The translations under genes and the position numbers were made by a program. Shown here one piece after another: positions 24,658 to 32,561 of a DNA stretch of 64,000 bases (positions within the stretch are counted from its first letter, which is position 1; each line of letters starts with the position of its first letter). Location of the stretch: contig NC_016631.1 of the NCBI RefSeq assembly GCF_000178955.2, positions 3,472,001 through 3,536,000 on the forward strand, given 5' to 3'. This DNA comes from Granulicella mallensis MP5ACTX8 (GTDB lineage: Bacteria; Acidobacteriota; Terriglobia; Terriglobales; Acidobacteriaceae). The notes below the pieces were generated by a model. It did not search any database. It saw only the letters and a list, made by a program, of their open reading frames with translations, and had not been told where the DNA came from.

Positions 24658-25686
24658 ATGGACACTAAGAAGCGGATGATACGCCAGGAAGCCACCCCGC
24701 TCGAGCCACAGTCGGGAAGAGGTCGACTGTTCGGACCGACAATGTCGATCTGGTGGATCGGTGGTTACGGCTTTGTCGTGTATGGTGCTCTGGCAGACCG
24801 TGGTCCTTTCGCCTTCTTGATCGATTGGCAGAATGCGATATTCGGAGGCTCGAACATGATTGCGGGTGCGCTGGTGGGCGCAGTCATCGTATTTTGGGGA
24901 CCACCTCTGCTTACCCGCCTATGGCTAAGACTTCGTCCGGACAGCCCTTCGGCCGTTGCCCTCAAGCGTCGCATGGACAACGCCATGATGTCGCGTGGCG
25001 AAGCAGCAAGTTTGGCCCACGAGGGCTGGAACCGGCTCGACAACACCACTCAACAGGCACTGCTGCGCCGACGCCGCAACGGCGCGCTGGTATGCGCAGC
25101 TATTTTCCTTGCTGGATCCTGGCTCACTACTCACATCATTAGAGTCTCTGCGAACGTCGATGCCGGACGACCACTCACGCAACTGTCGCTGCAATCCATG
25201 AGCCCCATCTCCCTGGATGGCGCAAGCCACTGGGTGCATGTGGAGAACACCGCTCCTTTGACCGGCGCGACAATCGAACACGCTTACAGCATCCGTGGCG
25301 CGGCCCATCGGGACCGTTACACTCCATTGGTACCTCCGGGCTGGAATCGTGACGAGCGTATCTTCCTTGTCGAGGAAGAGGACACACTCCCTGACGATCG
25401 AACGCGCCATACTACAACCAACCCACCCGGATCGATCGAAGGGGAGATTTCCATGGGTGGTCCGAGACCCGATATCGCCCGCAGGTTTCAGAGCAACGGC
25501 TATGCGATAGGAGACTGGACCGCAGTTCTGCGACGCGTCAATACGCTGCACGGCGTCATTCCGAGCGGAGACGCGTCTCTGGTCTTTGTCGTCTGGTGGA
25601 TGGGAGGCGCTGTGGTGCTGCTCAGTCTTCTCGTGGCGTTGATCGCTACCATCCAGTGCCGGAGGATAGGACGGCGTATCGCTTAG
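24658..25686 (+). CDS. Membrane protein of unknown function
   Basis: 342 residues. Two hydrophobic segments near the N-terminus (IWWIGGYGFVVYGALA and MIAGALVGAVIVFWGPPLL), a cytoplasmic-looking basic stretch, a third segment (GALVCAAIFLAGSWLTTHII), an extracytoplasmic domain of about 150 residues (SPISLDGASHWVHVENTAPLTGA, DRYTPLVPPGWNRDERIFLVEEED) and a final membrane helix (LVFVVWWMGGAVVLLSLLVALI) ending in a basic tail. I do not recognise the family. The ribosome site is poor. Codon use looks like ordinary coding sequence, and the frame is the only long one with coherent membrane topology. It lies inside the island region. Confidence 0.65.
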   Translation: MDTKKRMIRQEATPLEPQSGRGRLFGPTMSIWWIGGYGFVVYGALADRGPFAFLIDWQNAIFGGSNMIAGALVGAVIVFWGPPLLTRLWLRLRPDSPSAVALKRRMDNAMMSRGEAASLAHEGWNRLDNTTQQALLRRRRNGALVCAAIFLAGSWLTTHIIRVSANVDAGRPLTQLSLQSMSPISLDGASHWVHVENTAPLTGATIEHAYSIRGAAHRDRYTPLVPPGWNRDERIFLVEEEDTLPDDRTRHTTTNPPGSIEGEISMGGPRPDIARRFQSNGYAIGDWTAVLRRVNTLHGVIPSGDASLVFVVWWMGGAVVLLSLLVALIATIQCRRIGRRIA

Positions 25687-26091
25687 ACAAACTATGCCCG
25701 TACTGCATTGCGCTGCGAAAGCTCAATCGTCCTGCGTCTCGGACTGCACCATAAACGGGAGTGCCGTGAACGTACTAAGCTCCTCCATCATGGAATCGAA
25801 GGCACGGTACGAAGTGTTGCCAACCTTTACGCTTCTCCCCAGAGTGTCGCTCTAACATCAGCTCCGCCCATTCCCTGCCTCCCCCCTGAACCTATGTTCT
25901 GGAGCAGAAGCGGCGAAGCCCGTCCTTGTGGAAGGATCACGGAAAACTTGCCGGTCGAGAAGCCCAACATGCCAGCTTCCTCATCACACCACACGGCCTA
26001 GATCGCTCCTTCGATCTGGTCTCACGAGATTTGCACGTTTGGGCCGCTGAAGCGCCTTGTCGATGCCTTTACCCTGGCCAGTGATTACTTC
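25687..26091. other. Intergenic gap, nothing recognised
   Basis: Region between the unknown membrane protein and the convergent metallopeptidase gene. A frame at 25708-26001 on the plus strand has no family resemblance. A single GCTCAATCGTCCT near 25721 matches part of the 11-bp repeat at 37845 but is alone and not tandem. Confidence 0.4.
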
Positions 26092-26859
26092 TCAATTTCC
26101 GGACAAGTTGAGAAGAGCTTGGGCGAAGGTTGGTGCAGGCTTCTCTTCATATGCAGCAACATTCATACGGGATTGGAACCAGGGATACGCGGGACTCGGC
26201 CCGAGTTCCTGGTAATGTTTGTTGAAATATGCCTCCACATCCTCCCCGGCAGGAACAGGATTGGGCGAATGGTCCAACACACTTCGGAAGATGGGCATCA
26301 TCGTATCCACAACGCTCGGATCGACTTCGCGCCAGTATGCCAGCGAGATGCGGTCAGCACCGTACTCCATCTGGTAATGGTCGCGATTGAACGAAACGTT
26401 TCGGCAGGCCTGCCACCAGTGGCCTAGCTCATGTATGAAAATCCAGCCATGAGCTCCCTGTTCGAATTTGGCGCGCACCTCGGCTTCCTTGGCACCGGGG
26501 CCAGCAAGTTGAAAAAAGAAAGCCCTCTCTTGGGGATTGAGCAAGGTCCAATCAGAGGTGCGAATGACGTTTGTTTTGTTGTCATACTGCCCGAACGATG
26601 GGACATCCTCGACCAGAATAGTAGGAACGGGTATTGGGCAACTGAACCCGTTCGCGTGAATGCGTGCGACGAAGTTATCACGCACGGCTGTGGCTTTGGC
26701 TAAAGTTGCAGCCAATTCTCTTTCCTGGGTCTGGGAAGTCGGGGCTTGAGCAAAGAGCGCCGTTGCCACGACCATGCAATAGATCGAGGCAAAGAGAACA
26801 ACGGACAAAGTGCTGGAGGAGCGGTGAGAATGATTGTGAGGATGGGTGCAGGATCGCAT
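26092..26859 (-). CDS. Secreted HELGH zinc metallopeptidase-like protein
   Basis: 255 residues, exported by a signal peptide (VVLFASIYCMVVATALFAQ). The active-site motif is WIFIHELGHWW near residue 143, an HExxH zincin motif, and about 30 residues later EYGADRISLAYW supplies the likely third ligand Glu, as in gluzincins. ILVEDVPSFGQYDNKTNVI and the C-terminal block show no named family to me. Because HExxH is intact, hydrolase activity is plausible but the substrate is unknown. ATG 26859 has GAGG 10 bases upstream. It starts 33 bases after the small membrane protein gene and is probably the last gene of the NHL-protein operon. Confidence 0.75.
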   Translation of the reverse strand: MRSCTHPHNHSHRSSSTLSVVLFASIYCMVVATALFAQAPTSQTQERELAATLAKATAVRDNFVARIHANGFSCPIPVPTILVEDVPSFGQYDNKTNVIRTSDWTLLNPQERAFFFQLAGPGAKEAEVRAKFEQGAHGWIFIHELGHWWQACRNVSFNRDHYQMEYGADRISLAYWREVDPSVVDTMMPIFRSVLDHSPNPVPAGEDVEAYFNKHYQELGPSPAYPWFQSRMNVAAYEEKPAPTFAQALLNLSGN

Positions 26860-26892
26860 AGGTTAAGCCTCGTTGTTTTAGTTATAAGAGAT

Positions 26893-27105
26893 TCAGTGAT
26901 TGTGCGACAGGAGCGCGCGGATCAGTGGAGCGGCAGTCCGCCCGGTTGCATAGAGGCCCCACGCCAACGGCAGCACGACGATGGACCAGGCCAGGAGTAG
27001 CTTCGAGCGAGATGTTCGCTTTGCTTGCGAGAAGCAGGAAGGCTGCTCGCCTATGTCTGGGACAGCCCCTCTGTTGCTCGTAGAAACATTGATTTTCGTG
27101 ATCAT
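26893..27105 (-). CDS. Small single-pass protein, MFS-transporter-small-subunit-like
   Basis: 70 residues. The C-terminal half, KLLLAWSIVVLPLAWGLYAT followed by GRTAAPLIRAL, is one membrane helix with a PLAWG core, resembling the small proteins annotated as MFS (oxalate/formate type) transporter small subunits. A clear paralogue lies at 40300-40575 (KLVLAWSVVLLPLAWGLYET), sharing also SKAKRxSR before the helix, which supports both being real genes. No large MFS partner is encoded beside either copy. It starts 6 bases after the beta-barrel gene. Confidence 0.7.
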   Translation of the reverse strand: MITKINVSTSNRGAVPDIGEQPSCFSQAKRTSRSKLLLAWSIVVLPLAWGLYATGRTAAPLIRALLSHNH

Positions 27106-27111
27106 CGGATT

Positions 27112-27687
27112 TCACCGTTTTCCGAAGTGATAGGCTACGCCAGTGGTGATACGAAGGTTGTTTTGGTGGCCGTCTATCTTGTTGTCAAAGGTGGTCACGA
27201 AGTAGTCGACCTGCGCAACGCGGAGTGTGATTCTGCGGCTTACGTTGAACTCAACGCCGCCACCTAAGGCCGAACCAAAGACCGTCGACGAAGAGGCTCC
27301 GCCCGAGTTAGCCGGAGCCAGTCCTCCGGTTGCGCGCACTGCGCCCAGCAGCACCTGGCCGTAAGGAACAAAACGAGCATGGGGTCTGCGGTAGTAGAAC
27401 CGTGGCCCCCCCAGATACGACGTCAGCGTCAGGTCGAGGCCGGTAGAATCTATCTTCGAAGCATGCACGGCTCCAACCTCGATCACTGCGGCGAACTGCG
27501 GACCGAAATGATAGGCATACGATCCGCTTCCGCCGTTCATGGAAAAACATCCGCAGCCACCCGGTGGCGCATTGGTGTGAACGTAGGTGTAGTCCAGCGC
27601 GATCTCGTTGGAGGGCTGAGTCTGCGCCATCAAGTTGACGGACGCAATCGACAGGAGCAACAGGGTAAGGAGTGAACGCATGGTCAT
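27112..27687 (-). CDS. Outer-membrane beta-barrel protein (OmpA/OmpX-like)
   Basis: 191 residues with a signal peptide (LLTLLLLSIASVNLMAQ) and alternating hydrophobic strands: EIALDYTYVHTN, GGSGSYAYHF, FAAVIEVGAVHAS, TSYLGGPRFYYR, FVPYGQVLLGAVRA, GGGVEFNVSRRITLRVAQVDYFVTTF and a final TTGVAYHFGKR. About eight strands fit the small OMP_b-brl barrel. GAGG precedes the ATG. It lies 10 bases after the NHL protein gene and 6 bases before the small membrane protein gene, so it is in one operon. Role probably structural or adhesive; unknown. Confidence 0.8.
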   Translation of the reverse strand: MTMRSLLTLLLLSIASVNLMAQTQPSNEIALDYTYVHTNAPPGGCGCFSMNGGSGSYAYHFGPQFAAVIEVGAVHASKIDSTGLDLTLTSYLGGPRFYYRRPHARFVPYGQVLLGAVRATGGLAPANSGGASSSTVFGSALGGGVEFNVSRRITLRVAQVDYFVTTFDNKIDGHQNNLRITTGVAYHFGKR

Positions 27688-27697
27688 AGGTCCTCGT

Positions 27698-30600
27698 TTA
27701 CTGCACGGTCAGCGTGACTGTGGTGGAGTGGGTGTCCGATCCGCTGGCACCGGTCACAGTGATGGTGTAAGTTTTGGCCGACGATGGCAGCGCGAAGCCG
27801 CCGCCGCAGCCTATCGTTGACGCCGCAAGACCAAGCAAGGCCATGATGCACACGAAGTTTGTGAAGACTCTCAGGCCTTTCTTCCCGGGTCGGAATCGTT
27901 TGCCTGGGAAGAGCAGCAGCGCGGCTGCAAATACAGGAGCTGTGAAGGGCCATAGTGGAGGCCCAGTCCCGCCTGCTGCCTGCTGAATGGGAGTTTGAAT
28001 CGTCATGGTCGAACTCGATCCGGCGCTTCCCGGAGTTACCGAAGCGGGCGTGAAGGTGACCGTAGCCCCGGTCGGAAGGCCGCTTGCGACGAAGGTGACT
28101 GTCTGAGTGAAGCTGCCATTGATCGAGGCGAGGTTGACCTGGTAAACCGCACTGCCTCCCGCTGTCACGGATTGGCTTGCGGGCGTGGCCGCGATGGAGA
28201 AATCCGCGGCAGCAGGTGGAGCGGTTGCGACTCCTGTGAGTGAGCTTGTTTGCGGTGAACCCGGGGCGTTGTCGCTCACCGACAGCGTGGCAGCATCTGT
28301 ACCGGTTGAGGTGGGATCAAACGTCATTGAGATGATGCAGGACGCGCCCGCAGCAAGCGTGCTGCCACAGGTGCTGGTGCTTGCAAAGGCCGCGCTGTTG
28401 GCTCCCGTCAGACCGATGCCAGTAATCGTGAGCGGAGCATGGCCAGTGTTGGTCAGCGTCACGTTCTGCGTAGCCGATGTGGTCCCCGTCGTCGTCGAAA
28501 AGGCAAGCGAGGCTGGAGTAAGAGTAGCCGCTGGGGCGGATGCGGCGGTTACCGTTCCGCTGAGCGTGACTGCCTGGGGTGTGGATGGAGCATTGTCGGC
28601 GACCTGAAGCGCGGCCACATAACTGCCCACCCCTGTCCCGCTAAAACCAACGGTAATGGCGCAACTCGCACCCGCCGCCAACGAGGTTCCGCAGGTATTG
28701 GTTTGAGAGAAGGCCCCACCAGTGGCTCCGCCGATGGACACCTGGGAGATGACCAGAGCCGCGGTGCCACCGTTGGTCAGCGTCGCCACTTGCGGAGCGG
28801 GAGTGGATCCCGCGACCGTGGTAAAGCTCAGCGAAGCAGGAGTCAGAGTCACTTGCGGGGCTGCGGCGGCCGTTCCAGTGCAGGTCAAGGCGATCGAGAG
28901 CTGGGGCTCCGGCGACGGGAAGTTCGCGCCGAGGTTTGCGGAAAGAGATCCCGCTGCCGCTGGAGTGCAGGTAATCGCGATGGAGCAGCTTGCTCCCGCA
29001 GCCAGGCTGGGTCCGCAGTTGTTGCTCTGGGTGAAGGAACTGGTGTTGCTACCGAAGAATCCAAAGCTGCTGATTGACTGCGGAACGCCACCCGTATTGC
29101 TGAGGGTCGCCGTCTGCGCGGCACTCGTGGTCCCGACCGTCAGGCTGCCGAAGTTGATTGTCGCCGGTGTAAGCACGGGTTGCGGCCCTGCCGCCTGGCC
29201 CACGCCCGTACCGGTCAAACTGATGGTCTGAGTCGATGTTGGAACATTCAGAGAATTGTCGGTGAGAACCAGCGTTCCGTTATTCGTTCCCGAAGCGGTC
29301 GGCGTGAAGTCCACTGGCAGGGTGCACGCCTGGCCTGAATTGAGAGTCAGCGGCGTAAGACCATTGGGTGAGCATGTCGAGGTTGAGTCGAGCAGCCAAC
29401 CCTTCGTGATAACAGGATTTGCTGGGGATGTGGCGAACGGAACATTCATCTGGAAGTTGCCGATGTCGGTCAGAATCGCTGTCTCAGGATCATCGGAGTT
29501 ATCCGGAATTCCAACGTTAGTAGGAGTGGGCCAAACGAGCGCGGACTCGGAGACATTGATCTTGCGAATTCGTTCGGCTACGTAGCTTCCGATATAAATA
29601 TTGCCGAAACCATCGAGAGCAATGCCGGTCGGAGAGGCAATAGCCGCAGCCGTCGCCGGACCGCCGTCGCCCGGCAAATTGACATCGTCGAGTCCAGTGC
29701 CGCCAATGGAGGAGATGATCCCGGTATCGGCGGTGACCATGCGTATATAGCTGCCCGCCGCCTCTGAGATGTAGAGGTCGCCCGCGCTGTCCACGGCCAC
29801 GTAATCAGGTTCGGCCAAGCCGGCACTCGTCGCCGGGCCGCCATCCCCGCTATGCTTCGAGTCTGGCACGCCATTGCCTGCGATGGTGCTGATGTAGCCG
29901 TTAGCGGCGGTTATCACACGCACGTTACCCTGGGTTGGAGAGACGAGATAGAGATTGTCCAAGCTGTCGAAGGCCAGCGAGTAAGGGTAGACATAGGAGT
30001 CGATGGCCAGAACGCCGTCGCCGCCGGGCCCATTTCCTGCGATGGTGGTGATGGTGCCGCTGACTACGTCTACGCGACGGATGGAGAGGGAGTCGGCGAT
30101 ATACATGTTGTCGTGGCTGTCGAACTTCACGTCCGAAATGGCCCGGAACCCGGCGTTGACAGCGAGGCCGCCGTCGCCTGAGTCAGTCTTGGCACCGTCT
30201 CCCGCAACGGTAGTAATGATGCCGGTCGCTGCATCGACTTTGCGAACTCTGTAGTTCCCACTGTCCGCGATGTAGAGGTTGGCGGCACTGTCCAAGGAGA
30301 TTCCCTCGGGATAATTGAGCTCCGCGCTGGTCGCCGAGCCTCCGTCTCCACTAAAACCTTCTGTTCCATTGCCCGCAACCGTTGTAATGATTCCGGAAGC
30401 GGCATCGATTCTGCGAACCACATGATGATAGAAATCGGCGAAGTAGACATCTCCTGCGTTGTCCAACGCCACGCCCTGCGGCTCATACATACCGGCGCTC
30501 GTCGCTGGGCCACCGTCGCCGGTGTAGCCGGAAGTGCCGTTGCCCGCAATGGTGGTGATGATTCCCGGCGTGAGCGCCGCGAGCGGGCCGACACCCAGCC

Positions 30601-32068
30601 CATTCAGGCCAATATTCACATTGCCAGCGCTGGTGACGGCTTGAATAGGCACGGGGCGAAGTCCCGGATAGCCGGGGCTGAAGGTGATCGAGATGGTGCA
30701 GATGGTCCCGGCTGGATTTGAAGTCACGCCATCCACAACGCAGCCGGCGACCGTGCCGACCGTGTACTCCTGTTTGCTGCCCTGAGAGACCGGCACGGTG
30801 AAGCTGGTGATGGTCTCGGCGGAGGTCGTCTGAAGCAAAAGGTTCTGCGGCGCGCTGCCGCTGGCGACATTTGTTGCCGGAAAGATGAGAGGCGATACTT
30901 CGCGGACGACGCTATTATTCACGTCAGCAATATAAAGATTGCCTGCGGTATCCAGAGCTACGCCTCCGGGTTCATTCAACCTGGCATCGACCGCCGCACC
31001 CCCATCGCCGCTAAATTCAGCGGTGCCATCGCCGGCAACTGTGGATATGATTCCCGTGGCCGCTGTGACCTTGCGAATGTTATTGGATCTGTAGTCGCCG
31101 TCGCTGATGTATAGGTTTCCGGCGGTATCGAGCGCGACCGCCTGGGGATAGGCCAGTTCAGCGCTAGTGGCAGCGCCGCCATCGCCGGAGAAGCCTCGTG
31201 TGCCATTGCCAGCAACGACGGATACCGTTCCAGTGCCCGTGGTTAGCTTGAAGACTGCGTACCTGTCGGTGTCGACAATGAAAACATTGCCTGAGCCGTC
31301 GATTGCGATACCTGATAACTGGTGGCTGAAGCCTGGGTTGGGTGTCGATGCATTGCTGATCACGGTGGTGATGATGCCAGTCGTTGCGCTGATCTCGCGA
31401 ACACCAGGTTCTCCGCTATCCGTAACAAAAATGTTGTTGGCGCTATCTAGCGCTATTCCTGCCGGTTGAACCAACCCTGCATTTGTTGCTGGTCCGCCAT
31501 CGCCGGAGGAGGTTACGGATCCATTGCCGGCCACCGTCGTAATGATTCCGGTGGTGGCCTCTACCTTTCGAACCCTACTGTTAATGGTGTCCGTGATATA
31601 CATGTTCCCGGCAGCGTCCAAGGCAACTGCTTGGGGTTGATTCAACTCCGCGCTGGTCGCTGCTCCGCCATCGCCAGAAAAGCCTCTAGTTCCATTGCCG
31701 GCCACCGTCGTAATGATTCCAGTCGACGCCGCTATCTTGCGAACGTTATTGTTCCCGGGATCGACAATGAAAATATCGCCGGCCCGATCCACCAGAATCC
31801 CAAAAGGTATCTCGAATTTCGCGCCTGTCGCCTTACCGCCGTCCCCTGAGTCGCCTTGGGATCCCGGGGTGCCGGCCACAGTGGAGATGCTGTTTGCTTG
31901 CACCAACTGTGCGATCACTGGCCTCCATGACGCCAGGAGCACGACCATCAGTGCGAAGAAGTGCGCCGGTCGAACTGCCTTTAGGAGACCGTAGCGGAGA
32001 GAACGAGAGTGATGACGAAATATGCAGTGCGAGATCAACTGCGAGATTTCGGGGATTGACGATGGCAT
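27698..32068 (-). CDS. Large secreted NHL-repeat and choice-of-anchor-D protein
   Basis: 1456 residues, exported by a signal sequence (FFALMVVLLASWRPVIAQ). Residues of about 50-880 are many NHL-type propeller repeats with the pattern GDGGPATSAGL, GVALDAAGNLYIAD, VRKV, GIITTVAGNG. Between propellers lies an Ig-like segment. Then come about four choice-of-anchor-D Ig-like domains (LTPASLAFSTTTGTTSATQN, CGSTLAAGASCIISMTF), one more Ig-like domain, a hydrophobic segment with a basic patch (PFTAPVFAAALLLFPGKRFRPGKKG), and a second hydrophobic segment ending GCGGG before a last strand-rich tail. ATG 32068 overlaps the preceding gene's stop (TGATG) and has GGAG upstream. Likely a surface or matrix protein; ligand unknown. 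Confidence 0.88.
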   Translation of the reverse strand: MPSSIPEISQLISHCIFRHHSRSLRYGLLKAVRPAHFFALMVVLLASWRPVIAQLVQANSISTVAGTPGSQGDSGDGGKATGAKFEIPFGILVDRAGDIFIVDPGNNNVRKIAASTGIITTVAGNGTRGFSGDGGAATSAELNQPQAVALDAAGNMYITDTINSRVRKVEATTGIITTVAGNGSVTSSGDGGPATNAGLVQPAGIALDSANNIFVTDSGEPGVREISATTGIITTVISNASTPNPGFSHQLSGIAIDGSGNVFIVDTDRYAVFKLTTGTGTVSVVAGNGTRGFSGDGGAATSAELAYPQAVALDTAGNLYISDGDYRSNNIRKVTAATGIISTVAGDGTAEFSGDGGAAVDARLNEPGGVALDTAGNLYIADVNNSVVREVSPLIFPATNVASGSAPQNLLLQTTSAETITSFTVPVSQGSKQEYTVGTVAGCVVDGVTSNPAGTICTISITFSPGYPGLRPVPIQAVTSAGNVNIGLNGLGVGPLAALTPGIITTIAGNGTSGYTGDGGPATSAGMYEPQGVALDNAGDVYFADFYHHVVRRIDAASGIITTVAGNGTEGFSGDGGSATSAELNYPEGISLDSAANLYIADSGNYRVRKVDAATGIITTVAGDGAKTDSGDGGLAVNAGFRAISDVKFDSHDNMYIADSLSIRRVDVVSGTITTIAGNGPGGDGVLAIDSYVYPYSLAFDSLDNLYLVSPTQGNVRVITAANGYISTIAGNGVPDSKHSGDGGPATSAGLAEPDYVAVDSAGDLYISEAAGSYIRMVTADTGIISSIGGTGLDDVNLPGDGGPATAAAIASPTGIALDGFGNIYIGSYVAERIRKINVSESALVWPTPTNVGIPDNSDDPETAILTDIGNFQMNVPFATSPANPVITKGWLLDSTSTCSPNGLTPLTLNSGQACTLPVDFTPTASGTNNGTLVLTDNSLNVPTSTQTISLTGTGVGQAAGPQPVLTPATINFGSLTVGTTSAAQTATLSNTGGVPQSISSFGFFGSNTSSFTQSNNCGPSLAAGASCSIAITCTPAAAGSLSANLGANFPSPEPQLSIALTCTGTAAAAPQVTLTPASLSFTTVAGSTPAPQVATLTNGGTAALVISQVSIGGATGGAFSQTNTCGTSLAAGASCAITVGFSGTGVGSYVAALQVADNAPSTPQAVTLSGTVTAASAPAATLTPASLAFSTTTGTTSATQNVTLTNTGHAPLTITGIGLTGANSAAFASTSTCGSTLAAGASCIISMTFDPTSTGTDAATLSVSDNAPGSPQTSSLTGVATAPPAAADFSIAATPASQSVTAGGSAVYQVNLASINGSFTQTVTFVASGLPTGATVTFTPASVTPGSAGSSSTMTIQTPIQQAAGGTGPPLWPFTAPVFAAALLLFPGKRFRPGKKGLRVFTNFVCIMALLGLAASTIGCGGGFALPSSAKTYTITVTGASGSDTHSTTVTLTVQ

Positions 32069-32367
32069 CAAAATTTCTCCTTGAGTTCTTCAAATGACCT
32101 TTGGCAGATCAGAAATTGGCCGGCCGGGGTGACCTGCACATGCAGACCGGATTGCTGGAGCGCGCGATGAATACTGTCTATGCCGGCAGGCGCATCTCCG
32201 TCCGCTGGTGCAACCCTGGTGATCCAGGGACTACCGCAGGTGGGACAGGCCGCCGGCGCACTCTCAGCGTCCGGTTCGCTGTCCTGGACATGGAGCGTTG
32301 AACCCTCAACCGTGATGGTCACTTCGCGGTGCCGGAATTCAATCGAGAGCCGCTTCGTTTTCTTCAT
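32068..32367 (-). CDS. Small zinc-ribbon-like protein, unknown
   Basis: 99 residues from ATG 32367 (AAGGA upstream); a longer frame to 32427 lacks a better start. Content: a basic, strand-forming N-terminus (KKTKRLSIEFRHREVTITVEG), an acidic linker, a CPTCG pair (only one CxxC, so a zinc ribbon would need a dimer or another ligand; a lone Cys occurs near the end in FLICQR), and a C-terminal helix. Its stop overlaps the start of the NHL protein gene, so translation is coupled. Small CPxCG proteins of this type often precede secreted-protein genes in Acidobacteria in my recollection; function unknown. Confidence 0.65.
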   Translation of the reverse strand: MKKTKRLSIEFRHREVTITVEGSTLHVQDSEPDAESAPAACPTCGSPWITRVAPADGDAPAGIDSIHRALQQSGLHVQVTPAGQFLICQRSFEELKEKF

Positions 32368-32517
32368 GTCGTCCTTGGTGAAGCGCGATGGAGCGGGATT
32401 GTCGTTTCCGATGTTGGAAGTCAGCATTGCTATACTGGGCTCGTCTGGATCCCCTAAAATTCCGAGTCCGCTTCCCTCGGCACAACCAGTTCTCCCACGG
32501 CGGCTGAAACGGCGTCC

Positions 32518-32561
32518 TCAAGTCCGGCTCAATCGCCGCTCAATTCAGGCTCAATCGGCCC
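32518..32561 (+). promoter_or_regulatory. Four tandem 11-bp repeats (TCAAT box), locus 1
   Basis: Four contiguous 11-base units, each starting TCAA (TCAAG then TCAAT three times), fill 32518-32561 and end on the base before the ATG of the winged-helix regulator. The about 35 bases before them resemble those before the repeats at 37812. One helical turn per unit is the spacing at which OmpR/PhoB-type winged helices bind head-to-tail. This is a probable binding site for the protein encoded just after it and could also act on the divergent minus-strand operon starting at 32367. Confidence 0.75.

Noticed and set aside
25715..25735. Single GCTCAATCGTCCT match to the 11-bp repeat
   Set aside because: Only one unit, not tandem, and no regulator start after it; likely chance or a worn fragment.
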